Shown: one piece after another, positions 1 to 8,058 of the stretch | Numbering within the stretch: position 1 is the stretch's first letter | Layout of the letters: the number at the start of each line of letters is the position of its first letter | Assembly: GCF_024972755.1 (NCBI RefSeq) | Contig: NZ_CP087724.1 | Span: forward strand, 1,612,001-1,676,000 | Direction: 5' to 3' | From: Halanaeroarchaeum sp. HSR-CO | GTDB lineage: Archaea > Halobacteriota > Halobacteria > Halobacteriales > Halobacteriaceae | DNA: 64,000 nt | The notes under the pieces: generated by a model | Seen by the model: only the letters and a program-made list of their open reading frames with translations | Database searches by the model: none | Told to the model about the DNA's origin: nothing | Translations under genes and position numbers: made by a program

Positions 1-597
1 CTCGTCGGTCGAGAAGAACCGTTCAGGGCACTCCGGACGCACTCGTTCGCCCTCGGATTCGATAGTGCAGACCTCGTTCTCGAGGAGGTGGTCTCGCTCG
101 AACCCGAACCGCTCTCGGCGCTCGCGGACCTCAACGATCGTATCGATCCCCACGACACCGACGTCAGGGTGGTCACCGGTCTCGGTGATACCGTCCATCA
201 CACGGTCCTCGCGAAGCCATCCGTCGTCCAGGAAGCGGGCCACGATGCGCCCGATCGGTCGTTCATCGCGGAGTACGAGGGACCGCTGGTCATCTCCCCA
301 CGGTACGAACGGCTCGTCGAAGCGGTTCTCGGCACCGATGCGACACGTGGTCTCACCTTCGAGTATCCCGCCCCGGACGAGCAAGAGGAGCCAGCCATCG
401 CCAGAACGGGTATCGGAATCTACCTCACCGTCACCGGTGGCACGGCTCGGGACACGGGGTTGCTCGTCGGAGAGGAACTATTCCCGAGCGAGACGGTCCT
501 CCTCGAGAACGAGAACGAAGCCGACGATCCGGACATCGAGACGGTGAAATCGGCCATCCAACTCGACGAGACAGTGTCGACCGTGCCTGTTGTTTGA
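1..597 (+). CDS. Unrecognised protein, C-terminal part (5' end outside window)
   Basis: The reading frame is open from base 1 to the TGA at 595-597, giving at least 198 residues. The start lies upstream; the ATG-like codon at 88 is only internal. The product is acidic, soluble-looking, with no membrane segment and no motif I can name. A run near the C-terminus is rich in Glu, Asp and Asn, as is common in haloarchaeal proteins. It is convergent with the radical SAM gene that follows. I cannot assign a function. Confidence 0.7.
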   Translation, partial: LVGREEPFRALRTHSFALGFDSADLVLEEVVSLEPEPLSALADLNDRIDPHDTDVRVVTGLGDTVHHTVLAKPSVVQEAGHDAPDRSFIAEYEGPLVISPRYERLVEAVLGTDATRGLTFEYPAPDEQEEPAIARTGIGIYLTVTGGTARDTGLLVGEELFPSETVLLENENEADDPDIETVKSAIQLDETVSTVPVV

Positions 598-636
598 TTT
601 CTCGACGAGACACTGTCGACGACCCCCGTCGCCTGA

Positions 637-1740
637 TCACTCGACGACCTTCGACACGGTCTGGACGGGCCGACTGCCCTCGTAGTCCGGCGGCACGTAC
701 GCGCACAGCGGGTCGGATTCGAGCGGGTCCCCGGTGTACGCGAAGGCTCGGGACCGACTGCCGCCGCAGACGTTCCTGAACGGACAGACCCCACACTTCC
801 CCTTCAGGTCGTCCGGTTCGCGCAACGAGGTGAAAAGCGGGGAGTCTCGATAGATATCGACGACGGATTCCTCGCGAACGGACCCGGCGGCTTTCGGCAG
901 GAATCCAGACGGGTAGACGAGTCCCGTGTGGCTAACGAACGCGAAACCGTTTCCGGCCGTGATCCCCATCCGCCGCCGGATCCCATCGTCGGACATGGCC
1001 TCCGGGCTGGACGCTCCCCTTCGTTTGGAGAGTACGCGGCGGTAGTGTGGCGCTTCGGTGGTCTTGATCTCGAACGGTGTCCCGCGATTCAGATCCGCCA
1101 ACCACTCCATCACGCGTTCGGCCTTCTCCGGCGATATCGGTGTCAACACCGTCCCACGTCCGACCGGGACGAGGAAGAAGACCGACCAGAGGACGGCACC
1201 GAGTTCTTCGACGAGTTCGGCCATCGCTGGCAGGTGGCGAACAGTCTCCTGCGAGACGGTCGTGTTCACCTGGAGGGGGAGGCCGACGTCTGCCGCTGCC
1301 TTCGCCGCCCGGAGCGTTTGCTCGAAACTCCCGTTCTCGCCCCGGAAATCGTCGTGACTCTCCGGTCCAGGTCCGTCGATACTGACGGCGATCCGCCGAA
1401 GACCCGCATCGCCGAGTCGGTGGACGGTCGGGGCGTCTAGCGATTCCGTGCCGGACGGCGTCATCGTCATGGTCAATCCCTGGTCGACCCCATAGTCGAT
1501 CAACTCGACGACGTCGTCGCGAACCAGTGGATCACCGCCAGAGAGGACGACGAGTTGCCCTTCACCGAACTCGCTCGCGTCGTCGAGCAGCCGTTTCCCC
1601 TCCCTGGTCGAGAGTTCCGCCGGGTGGCGTTCGGACTGGGCGTCTGCCCGACAGTGCTTACACGAGAGATCGCAGGCCTGGGTGAGCTCCCAGATGAGGA
1701 CGAGCGGTCGCCGGTCGGTGTCGAGGTCCTGTCCGAACAT
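637..1740 (-). CDS. Radical SAM / SPASM domain enzyme
   Basis: The 367-residue product carries the radical SAM cluster signature CDLSCKHC (C-x3-C-x2-C, about residues 23-30), which binds the 4Fe-4S cluster that cleaves S-adenosylmethionine, followed by the glycine-rich LSGGDPL stretch. The C-terminal 50 residues have several Cys (GKCGVCPFRNVCGG, then a later Cys), as in SPASM/Twitch extensions that bind auxiliary clusters. It resembles the TIGR04053-like group related to heme d1/heme and peptide-modifying enzymes; the substrate is unknown. I chose the ATG at 1740 (MFGQDLD) over an upstream start at 1821, because the extra 27 residues look non-coding and lie in the divergent promoter region. 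It is divergent from the small membrane protein gene at 1902. Confidence 0.85.
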   Translation of the reverse strand: MFGQDLDTDRRPLVLIWELTQACDLSCKHCRADAQSERHPAELSTREGKRLLDDASEFGEGQLVVLSGGDPLVRDDVVELIDYGVDQGLTMTMTPSGTESLDAPTVHRLGDAGLRRIAVSIDGPGPESHDDFRGENGSFEQTLRAAKAAADVGLPLQVNTTVSQETVRHLPAMAELVEELGAVLWSVFFLVPVGRGTVLTPISPEKAERVMEWLADLNRGTPFEIKTTEAPHYRRVLSKRRGASSPEAMSDDGIRRRMGITAGNGFAFVSHTGLVYPSGFLPKAAGSVREESVVDIYRDSPLFTSLREPDDLKGKCGVCPFRNVCGGSRSRAFAYTGDPLESDPLCAYVPPDYEGSRPVQTVSKVVE

Positions 1741-1863
1741 GATGAACGGTGACTGTTGTCGACTCCTGGGCCCCCACTGTCCTGTATTCGGTCCCGAACC
1801 TGTTCGCCATCCGGCCGACACCCGACCGGTGTCGTTGCCAACTTCCGGTAACCGGCCGCCCGC

Positions 1864-1870
1864 TATATAT
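1864..1870 (+). promoter_or_regulatory. TATA-like box for the small membrane protein gene
   Basis: TATATAT lies 32-38 bases before the ATG at 1902, in a GC-rich intergenic stretch. The spacing fits an archaeal TATA box with a short leader. Confidence 0.55.
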
Positions 1871-1901
1871 CACCTGAACGAGAACTTCTGGACGAACAGC
1901 G

Positions 1902-2183
1902 ATGGAGATCCGAGGGGCCGTCATCCTGGTTACGATACTGACCGTGCTCGTCTTCGGCGGGGTGGTGACGTCGTTGAGCGTTCGTGCCGCTCGCCGGACC
2001 AGCGCCAGAGCGCTGTGGAGTCTCGCCACCGGGTTGGCACTCATCACCATCGGCACCGCAGTCATCGAACTGCTCCTCCTCGACGCGAAAGCAGCGGTCG
2101 ACGGCGCCGACCTCGTCGGGAGTCTCCTCCTCGCGACCGGGTTCGCCATCCTGGCCTATTCGATATACGGTGGATACCCGTAG
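1902..2183 (+). CDS. Small membrane protein (DUF7521-like)
   Basis: This is a 93-residue, very hydrophobic protein with three likely membrane helices: about residues 5-27, 40-60 and 68-90, with a basic loop RAARRTSARALW between the first two. The order and length match the small haloarchaeal DUF7521-type membrane proteins, whose role is unknown; some sit next to ArsR-type regulators, which is not the case here. A TATA-like box lies about 34 bases upstream. I cannot give a function. Confidence 0.7.
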   Translation: MEIRGAVILVTILTVLVFGGVVTSLSVRAARRTSARALWSLATGLALITIGTAVIELLLLDAKAAVDGADLVGSLLLATGFAILAYSIYGGYP

Positions 2184-2254
2184 GGACCGACACCGCCCCA
2201 CCACCGAACATCTTCGGCGCGCAGCTTTTCCGACGACGGACTGTTCGGGCACCT

Positions 2255-2662
2255 ATGAGTGACCAGCGGCTGGGAGTCGAGAGGGACAGGACGGGGGCGC
2301 CGGTGACCACGGTCGACCTCCGTTGTACCGGTCACGTTCGACGAGCGGTCGGGTTCGGGAAGACGGAGTATCGATTCGAGGGACGATGATTGCGGGACCT
2401 CCTCGAGGCGTTCTTCGCGGATTACGACGTCCGTGACCTGCTCATCGCGGAGACGGAAGACGACGCGACGACGCGAGGGTGGGCGCCCAGGCCCGACTCC
2501 CTCCCTGGCCGCTGGAACAAGAATCCGCCGGGCGAACAGACGCGAAGATATGCCAGGGTGCTGGTCAACGGCACGTTCAACGAACATCTCGACGGCCTGG
2601 ATACGATACTCGAAGACGACGACCGTATCGCCCTCCTTTACCCGTTCGTCTACTGCGTCTGA
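2255..2662 (+). pseudogene. MoaD/ThiS-like ubiquitin-fold protein interrupted by an in-frame TGA
   Basis: Reading from the ATG at 2255 gives 44 codons (MSDQRLG... to EYRFEGR), then TGA at 2387-2389, then the same frame runs on for 90 codons to the stop at 2660-2662. The first part holds the beta-strand TTVDLRCTGHVRRAVG; the second begins LRDLLEAFFADYDVRDLLIAE and ends VNGTFNEHLDGLDT-x-LEDDDRIALLYPF, the usual MoaD/ThiS pattern of a helix, then VNG, then a DxD turn. The C-terminal tail is YCV, not the Gly-Gly of working sulfur carriers. The stop falls where the related long MoaD-like proteins have one or two ordinary residues, and there is no frame change, so this is a nonsense mutation. A TTG directly after the stop (2390) could allow reinitiation. 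It faces a molybdopterin-binding protein gene that overlaps its 3' end. Confidence 0.7.
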
Positions 2663-3165
2663 GTTTCGGTCGAGTCCGTCGCTCGGACCGTTTCGAATCT
2701 GTCGTCGTCGGGTTCGAACTGCTCGAGTCGTTCCGGATCGGCGTCCGGTTCGAGGGCGTGGAATTCGATCCGGGAGACTCCCTTCACGTCCCGGGCACCC
2801 TCGACGGCGGGCGCGACGAACCGATTCGAATACGGTGCTTGCTCGTCGATGGGGCGACCGTCTTTCTCGAATGCGATGACACCGCGGAGGGCGTCGAGGA
2901 TCGGAACCGCCATACGATATCCGTCAATGGAACCGACCACGACGTGTGTCGTGTCCGCCTGCGCATCGACGGTGTCGCACAGGGAGCCGATGCCGACACC
3001 GGCCCAGGTCGCTTCGTAACGATTGCCGGTGGCACAGACGACCTCTGCGGTAAGACGCTCCTCGGGGAGCGATGCGGCGACCGCCGGTGTGACGCGGACC
3101 GACCGTTCACCGACGACCGTGATCGGATTGGTGAGTCGGGGTTCGGACGCCACCGGTTCTGTCAT
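2650..3165 (-). CDS. Molybdopterin-binding domain protein (sulfite-oxidase fold)
   Basis: This 171-residue protein is about the size of a lone sulfite-oxidase-type molybdopterin-binding domain (PF00174). VVCATGN (about residues 42-48) matches the Cys-containing strand that ligates molybdenum in the family. The later segments GSIDGYRMAVPILDAL and GRPIDEQAPYSNRFVAP match the substrate-edge and pterin loops. No dimerisation domain, heme domain or signal peptide is present. I chose the ATG at 3165 over the one at 3276, since the extra 37 residues are low in family-like content. Its 3' end overlaps the MoaD-like gene by 13 bases in convergent orientation. The pairing with a MoaD-like gene suggests a molybdenum or tungsten cofactor context; the substrate is unknown. 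Confidence 0.7.
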   Translation of the reverse strand: MTEPVASEPRLTNPITVVGERSVRVTPAVAASLPEERLTAEVVCATGNRYEATWAGVGIGSLCDTVDAQADTTHVVVGSIDGYRMAVPILDALRGVIAFEKDGRPIDEQAPYSNRFVAPAVEGARDVKGVSRIEFHALEPDADPERLEQFEPDDDRFETVRATDSTETQTQ

Positions 3166-3343
3166 GGTGTCTGCTATGGGCCGGGACGAGGAATAGATTT
3201 CGTCGATGGTCCGTCGCGGAGAGTCCTCACGGAGACGTTGCTCGATCGACGGTACGGTGTTCGTGCTGGGTCGCACCCGCCGACAGTTGCGGTCCTTCCA
3301 CGGCAGAAACCACGGAGACCGTTGTTCGAACGATACGTACTGA

Positions 3344-3658
3344 TTATCGAGTGTTGCCCTGGGCAGGGCGCACGTAGACGGTTCCGTTACCCACGACGGT
3401 GATCTCGTGGCCCTGATACTCGAACGTCACCCGCACGGTTTCGGGATTCGAATTCGATTCCGTGAGCAGTCCATTGAGCGCATCGGCATCCACGACCTCG
3501 TGAAGCGGTGGACTGGATTTCGGGTCAGTGCCAGTTACGTCGGAGACGGCTTCGACGACAGCGACACTCGGTGTAAGCGTCTCTGTGAACTCGAATGTTC
3601 GTGTGTATCGGTCCGAACTCGTTCCCGTATCGATGCTGTCGGCGGATGACCCCTCCAT
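3344..3658 (-). CDS. HalOD1 output domain protein
   Basis: The 104-residue protein matches HalOD1, a haloarchaeal output domain found alone or fused to sensor and response regulator domains. Visible landmarks are VVEAVSDVTGTDPKSSPPL, then EVVDADALNGLL, then VRVTFEYQGHEITVVGNG. It probably acts in signalling or gene regulation, but the target is unknown. It is a single gene, divergent from the secreted repeat protein gene at 3920. Confidence 0.85.
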   Translation of the reverse strand: MEGSSADSIDTGTSSDRYTRTFEFTETLTPSVAVVEAVSDVTGTDPKSSPPLHEVVDADALNGLLTESNSNPETVRVTFEYQGHEITVVGNGTVYVRPAQGNTR

Positions 3659-3919
3659 GTCGTTCGAAGAACGATTGTGAGGGCGTAAATATTCACCGGG
3701 TGCCCAGTACCAATGGGAGTCTCGTTACTGCCGATGCTCTGGTTAGTTGTTACAAAGGTACGGCCGTAATAGTTTCGAAAATCCAACCTTACCTGCGAGT
3801 AAGTTCGTGTCCAGGAGTGGAACAATCACGGCCGTTCATCCCCTCTGCCGTGCCACTATGTTCCGTCGCGGCACTGGCGAGACAACCACGCGACACTTCG
3901 AGCACTGAATACCTACACT
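3659..3919. other. Divergent promoter region with small inverted repeat
   Basis: This 261-base stretch separates the HalOD1 gene and the secreted repeat protein gene. It is locally AT-rich (GTAAATATT near 3685, GTAATAGTTTCGAAAA near 3769). An inverted repeat CTTAC-CTGCGA-GTAAG sits at 3788-3803 and could be an operator. No ORF is convincing here. Confidence 0.4.
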
Positions 3920-5647
3920 ATGACACGAGACACGAACACATTCAGTCGCAGGACGGTCGCCGTCGTCGTCGTCCTGCTCGTCGCCGCTGGGATGACAGCT
4001 GGCGCGGTGCTGGCTGCACCGGCGACAGCCGACGACCCGTCAGCGGTGACGGGCGCGGACCAGGTCCAGCAGGTAGAAGAGAACGAAACGACCACCGAAG
4101 AGCCGGCTGACGACGAAACAACCGAGGAGCCGGCTGACGACGAAACAACCGAGGAGCCGGCTGACGACGAAACAACCGAGGAGCCGGCTGACGACGAAAC
4201 AACCGAGGAGCCGGCTGACGACGAAACAACCGAGGAGCCGGCTGACGACGAAACCACCGAAGAGCCAGCCTTGACACGTGCGGGCGACTACATCACGTAC
4301 ACCACGCCGGCTGGTGAGGCCTACGGTGTCGAGAATCTGACCATCTCGGAAGCCGAGGATGACGAGATGATAGAAGTAACCGCGGAAGTGACCAACCCGA
4401 ACGACTGGCTCGCTGTCCAGTCAGTCGAGTTCAGGGCCGACGGTGACGTCGTCGAGCGCACGCACGTCGCTCTCGAGGGCCACGAGACCGACCACGTGTC
4501 GTTCACCCTCGACACGAGCGAGTGGGAAGACGATGACCACACCGTCGCCATCCTCAGCCACGACTACGGCGAAGTGATGTCACTGGCCGAGGAAGAACCA
4601 GTTGAAGAACTCGAAGCCAACGTCACATTCGAGGATCAGACCAGTAACGGGACCACAGTCGTCGTCGACGAGGTCCACCTCTCCGATGGCGGCTTCGTGG
4701 CGATTCACGAGAGCGCCTCGCTCGCCGAGGGCGACGCGGTCGGTAGCGTCATCGGGGTTTCGGAGTACCTGACTCCGGGCACCCACGAGAACGTGACTGT
4801 CACGCTCTTCGACGTCCCGGGTGCGGACTTCGACGGTACATCGCTCGACGCTGACACGGACCTGACCGCTATGCCCCACGTCGATTCGAACGACAACATG
4901 GCGTTCGAGTTCGTGTCCGAGGAGGGTGCTGAAGACGGACCGTACACCGAAGACGGTGAGGCGGTCGTCGACGACGCGTCCGTGACTATCGAGGAGGACG
5001 CCGAACCCACCGCGAGTGTCACGTTCGACGACCAGACCAGTAACGGAACAGCGGTAGTCGTCGACGAAGCGAACCTCTCCGATGGCGGCTTCGTGGTGAT
5101 TCACGAGAGCGCCTCGCTCGCCGAGGGCGACGCACTGGGAAGTACCATCGGCGTCTCCGAGTACCTGTCTCCAGGCACGCACGAGAACGTGACGGTCACG
5201 CTCTTCGACGTCCCGGGCCAGGACTTCACTGAGACCGAACTCGAAGACGACACGAACCTGACCGCGATGCCGCACCTCGACACGAACGACAACAGTGAGT
5301 TCGACTTCGTGTCCGAGGAAGGTGCAGAAGACGGTCCCTACACCGAAGACGGTGAGGCTGTCGTCGACGATGCAATGGTAACGGTCGAAGCTGATGAGCC
5401 CGCGCCGACAACCGAGGAACCAACCAACGAAACGACCACTGAGGAACCAACTAACGAAACGACCACCGAGGAACCAACTAACGAAACGACCACTGAGGAA
5501 CCAACTAACGAAACGACCACTGAGGAACCAACTAACGAAACGACCACTGAGGAACCAACTGACGAAACGACGACGGAAGAAGCGACTGACGAGACCACGA
5601 CAGAAGACGACGCAGGAGCGGAGACCACGACCGAAGCCGAAGCGTGA
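3920..5647 (+). CDS. Secreted acidic repeat protein with two DUF7282-like domains
   Basis: The 575-residue protein begins with a Sec-type signal (RR, then a hydrophobic run about residues 13-33, ending AAPATA). A low-complexity linker of 9-residue units TEEPADDET follows, then a domain of unknown type (about residues 115-225), then two copies of a domain of about 125 residues. Each copy begins VTFxDQTSNGT and ends with EDGPYTEDGEAVVDDA, matching haloarchaeal DUF7282. The last 85 residues are a second low-complexity tract of TEEPTNETT units, rich in Asn-x-Thr sequons. No PGF-CTERM or C-terminal membrane helix is visible, so it is either released or held by another means. The role is unknown; it looks like a cell-surface or extracellular protein with glycosylated stalks. 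Confidence 0.8.
   Translation: MTRDTNTFSRRTVAVVVVLLVAAGMTAGAVLAAPATADDPSAVTGADQVQQVEENETTTEEPADDETTEEPADDETTEEPADDETTEEPADDETTEEPADDETTEEPADDETTEEPALTRAGDYITYTTPAGEAYGVENLTISEAEDDEMIEVTAEVTNPNDWLAVQSVEFRADGDVVERTHVALEGHETDHVSFTLDTSEWEDDDHTVAILSHDYGEVMSLAEEEPVEELEANVTFEDQTSNGTTVVVDEVHLSDGGFVAIHESASLAEGDAVGSVIGVSEYLTPGTHENVTVTLFDVPGADFDGTSLDADTDLTAMPHVDSNDNMAFEFVSEEGAEDGPYTEDGEAVVDDASVTIEEDAEPTASVTFDDQTSNGTAVVVDEANLSDGGFVVIHESASLAEGDALGSTIGVSEYLSPGTHENVTVTLFDVPGQDFTETELEDDTNLTAMPHLDTNDNSEFDFVSEEGAEDGPYTEDGEAVVDDAMVTVEADEPAPTTEEPTNETTTEEPTNETTTEEPTNETTTEEPTNETTTEEPTNETTTEEPTDETTTEEATDETTTEDDAGAETTTEAEA
4097..4270 (+). repeat. 27-base tandem repeat (EEPADDETT)
   Basis: Six near-identical 27-base units plus a partial seventh encode EEPADDETT in the N-terminal linker of the secreted protein. 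The copies are nearly identical at the DNA level, including synonymous sites, so copy number probably changes by slippage. Confidence 0.85.
5414..5602 (+). repeat. 27-base tandem repeat (EEPTNETTT)
   Basis: About seven 27-base units encode EEPTNETTT, the last two changed to EEPTDETTT and EEATDETTT. The unit has the same length as the first array but different sequence and adds an Asn-Glu-Thr glycosylation sequon per copy. Confidence 0.85.
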
Positions 5648-5742
5648 ATCGTCGATTCGCCACGCGGTTGACCGGCGAGACGATTGCCGCTATTGCCGCT
5701 CGAGCGGACGAGACCGCGACCCGCTGAAGCGGTACCGGTCCG

Positions 5743-5748
5743 TTTTTT
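5743..5748 (+). terminator. T-tract terminator after the secreted protein gene
   Basis: A run of six T follows a GC-rich stretch (AAGCGGTACCGGTCCG), about 95 bases after the stop at 5647. It lies between convergent genes, which fits an archaeal T-tract terminator. Confidence 0.5.
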
Positions 5749-5818
5749 GACGAAACGCATCCATAGCTGTCGCTCGCTGTCCGGCTGCATTCGGAACGAT
5801 ACCGCCTGTCACCGAGCG

Positions 5819-6409
5819 TCAGCGATCCTCTTCGTGACCGATAGAAGGCACCTGCTCCGGGAGACAGATAAGGTTCTCGCGGCCCAACTGGATTTTCACC
5901 ACGTCCCCGTCGTCGGCCAGGCCTGACAGCGTCCGGCTGACCTTCGTTTTGGACCATCCACTCTCCGAGACGATGCGCGATTGTCGAAGCTGCCCGTCCG
6001 CATCTTCCAGCATCGCGAGAACGCGCTCGTCGTCGCCGAGGTCCCGGCTGCCGTCCCCAGTGTTCCACTCGACGGCCGGTTCGGGTCGGGATTTGAGGGG
6101 CGTCTCAGATGACGAATCAGACGTTCCACCGGTACCCGTCGTCACGTTTGACGGATCCGAGGATCCGTCGGACCTGATCGTGGTCGATGACGAATCCTCG
6201 TCGGACGAGGGGTCGGTCAGTTGGCGTCCGAGCAAAAACGAGACGAGCAGAAGACCAGCGAGGACACCAACGAACAGCGCCGTGCCGGACATCGGATCGT
6301 CCATGGCGGCCTGCGCTACCGTGCTCGCGAAGAGCGTACCACCGATGGCCGACGCCTCACCGAACATTGTTCCCGCAGGTTGTCCTTGAACGGGGGCTTC
6401 GACGCCCAT
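5819..6409 (-). CDS. Membrane-anchored winged-helix regulator
   Basis: The 196-residue protein has an N-terminal membrane helix (GTALFVGVLAGLLLVSFLLG, about residues 42-61), a Ser/Thr/Asp-rich linker of about 50 residues, and a C-terminal winged helix (about residues 125-185). The latter reads LAMLEDADGQLRQSRIVSESGWSKTKVSRTLSGLADDGDVVKIQLG when taken in pieces, the usual layout of IclR/MarR-like helix-turn-helix domains in haloarchaea. A hydrophobic stretch at residues 20-35 may be a second helix or a signal. The ATG at 6367 (residue 15) is an alternative start. A DNA-binding domain tethered to the membrane suggests sensing at the envelope, but no ligand or target is visible. Confidence 0.75.
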   Translation of the reverse strand: MGVEAPVQGQPAGTMFGEASAIGGTLFASTVAQAAMDDPMSGTALFVGVLAGLLLVSFLLGRQLTDPSSDEDSSSTTIRSDGSSDPSNVTTGTGGTSDSSSETPLKSRPEPAVEWNTGDGSRDLGDDERVLAMLEDADGQLRQSRIVSESGWSKTKVSRTLSGLADDGDVVKIQLGRENLICLPEQVPSIGHEEDR

Positions 6410-6560
6410 CGACCCGTCCTGTCGTCACTTCCCGATCGATTCGATACGCGCCCATCACTACACGATTTTCCCGAACATAGATTAGTAATACACAGCCTGA
6501 GACCCGATTGTGCGTGGTAAGTAGGGACTATAACCGCTCGACGACGCTTCGATACGGCCC

Positions 6561-7742
6561 TCAGCGGTCGCGATGGATGACCTCCCCCGGAAGGGTCCTC
6601 GCCTCGGTCGAGAGGGTCACACCCGGATCGATGCTCGTGTTGATGCCCGTCTTGACACCGGGCCCGACGACGGCGCCGAACTTGCGCCGACCCGTCGAGA
6701 CCCGCTCGCCCCGGACCGTCACCTCGACCGCCTGGTCGTCGTGTCTGAGGTTTGCAATGTTGGTCCCCGCTCCGAGGTTCACGTCCGGACCGAGAACACT
6801 GTCACCGACGTACGATAGATGGGCAACGGTACTGTTCGGTGCGAGAACTGAGTTTTTCACTTCCACTGCATGGCCGATCGTCGCATCCTCACCGACGAGT
6901 GTCGTCCCTCGGACCCGCGCGTGAGGGCCGACCGTGGCCCCTTCGCGGACGTAGACCGCTCCCTCGATGACCGTTCCCGGCAGAATCGTCGCACCGCGTT
7001 CGACGACCGACTCGGTGGAAAGGACTGCACTCGGATGAACGTCACCCTCGACGCTGCCCGGATAGGTCGGAACGAGTGTCTCGTTCGCCTCGAGCAGTTC
7101 CCACGGTCGACCAACGTCCATCCATCGTTCCATTTCGACCGCCGTCACGTCGGTCTGGGCCACGAGCCGAGTGATGACGTCGGTGAGTTCGAACTCGCCT
7201 CGGTCGCTCCGGTCGACATCGAACCAATCGTCCTCTACAGCCGGGAACACGTACGCGCCAGCGTTGGCCAACGTCGAGGGAGGGTTCGCGGGCTTCTCGA
7301 CGATCCCCACACACCGACCGCCATCGACGTCGACGACCCCGTACGACGATGGATCATCGACCTCGTGGACGCCGATACTGGGCCCCGTCGAGAAGAGCCT
7401 GGCTATACTCTCCTGGTCGTAGATGTTGTCGCCATTGAGGACGGCGAACTGCCCGTCCACGTGAGGCAATGCGGTCCTGACGGCCCCCGCAGTACCCTCC
7501 GGGGGGTCCTGGACGGCGTAGGTGACTGGCACTCCCAGATACCGATCGCCGAACGTCGCGCGGACACGGTCGGCATCCGGCCCGACGACGAAGACGATCG
7601 ACGACGCTCCGCTTTCCACCGCGACGTCCGCGACGTGCGCGGCGAGTGGACGGTCACCAACGGTGAGCAGCGGCTTGGGCGTTCGGTCCGTCAACGGTCG
7701 CATCCTCGTTCCGGCACCCGCAGCCAGAATCACGACGTCCAT
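6561..7742 (-). CDS. glmU: GlmU-like sugar-1-phosphate nucleotidylyltransferase / N-acetyltransferase
   Basis: This 393-residue protein has the nucleotidyltransferase signature LAAGAGTRMRPLTDRTPKPLL at its N-terminus (residues 6-26), a GDNIYD metal-binding strand, and a C-terminal left-handed beta-helix. The helix includes the GlmU-type pattern NSTVAHLSYVGDS and NLGAGTNIANLRHD, so both activities are expected: acetylation of glucosamine-1-phosphate and uridylylation to UDP-GlcNAc. The start is the ATG at 7742 (MDVVILAAG); a start at 7769 would add nine residues without family support. It opens the glycan locus and lies near glmS, which makes the precursor glucosamine-6-phosphate. Some homologues are glucose-1-phosphate thymidylyltransferases, so the exact nucleotide is not certain. 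Confidence 0.85.
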   Translation of the reverse strand: MDVVILAAGAGTRMRPLTDRTPKPLLTVGDRPLAAHVADVAVESGASSIVFVVGPDADRVRATFGDRYLGVPVTYAVQDPPEGTAGAVRTALPHVDGQFAVLNGDNIYDQESIARLFSTGPSIGVHEVDDPSSYGVVDVDGGRCVGIVEKPANPPSTLANAGAYVFPAVEDDWFDVDRSDRGEFELTDVITRLVAQTDVTAVEMERWMDVGRPWELLEANETLVPTYPGSVEGDVHPSAVLSTESVVERGATILPGTVIEGAVYVREGATVGPHARVRGTTLVGEDATIGHAVEVKNSVLAPNSTVAHLSYVGDSVLGPDVNLGAGTNIANLRHDDQAVEVTVRGERVSTGRRKFGAVVGPGVKTGINTSIDPGVTLSTEARTLPGEVIHRDR

Positions 7743-8058
7743 ACCGTTGCAGGCGGCCTTCGTTCGCATAGTAATTGGACCGTTACCGGGTTCTGTCTGC
7801 TAGGGTCGGAGACTCCGTCGTTCCTCACCGGATACAGACCCGTCGTGTCGCCCACGCGGAAGAGAGTAAACGACCATTACATCTAAGTATTAGCAGTGCA
7901 ACAATTATACTGCGTCATTACCACTGCGGTAATGGGGGAGGAACGAATGTCAGCACCAACTGCCAGACCATGGAATGCCGTCAGACAGATGACGGACGAG
8001 TGGCATCGACAGTGGGAAAACAAAGGGAGACCTACCGCGAGCAGCGGGGCTACCGATC
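7743..8058. other. Intergenic region with operator-like hairpin
   Basis: This 316-base divergent region between glmU and the DUF7344 gene is AT-rich around 7870-7915 (TCTAAGTATTAGC, ACAATTATACTG), where promoters for one or both genes would fit. It contains the perfect inverted repeat listed separately. I see no convincing ORF. Confidence 0.4.
7916..7934. promoter_or_regulatory. Inverted repeat CATTACC-ACTGC-GGTAATG
   Basis: This is a perfect 7-base palindrome arm pair around five bases, between glmU and the DUF7344 gene. A very similar element (AAATTACC-GTTTGA-GGTAATTT) lies upstream of the beta-helix gene at 18471, so it may be a shared operator. Confidence 0.45.

Noticed and set aside
3942-4277. 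Antisense ORFs through the EEPADDETT repeat
   Set aside because: Long open frames arise there because the repeat unit has no stop in several frames; composition is Arg/Pro-rich.
4097-5602. CRISPR-like repeats
   Set aside because: The units are contiguous with no spacers and stay in one coding frame.
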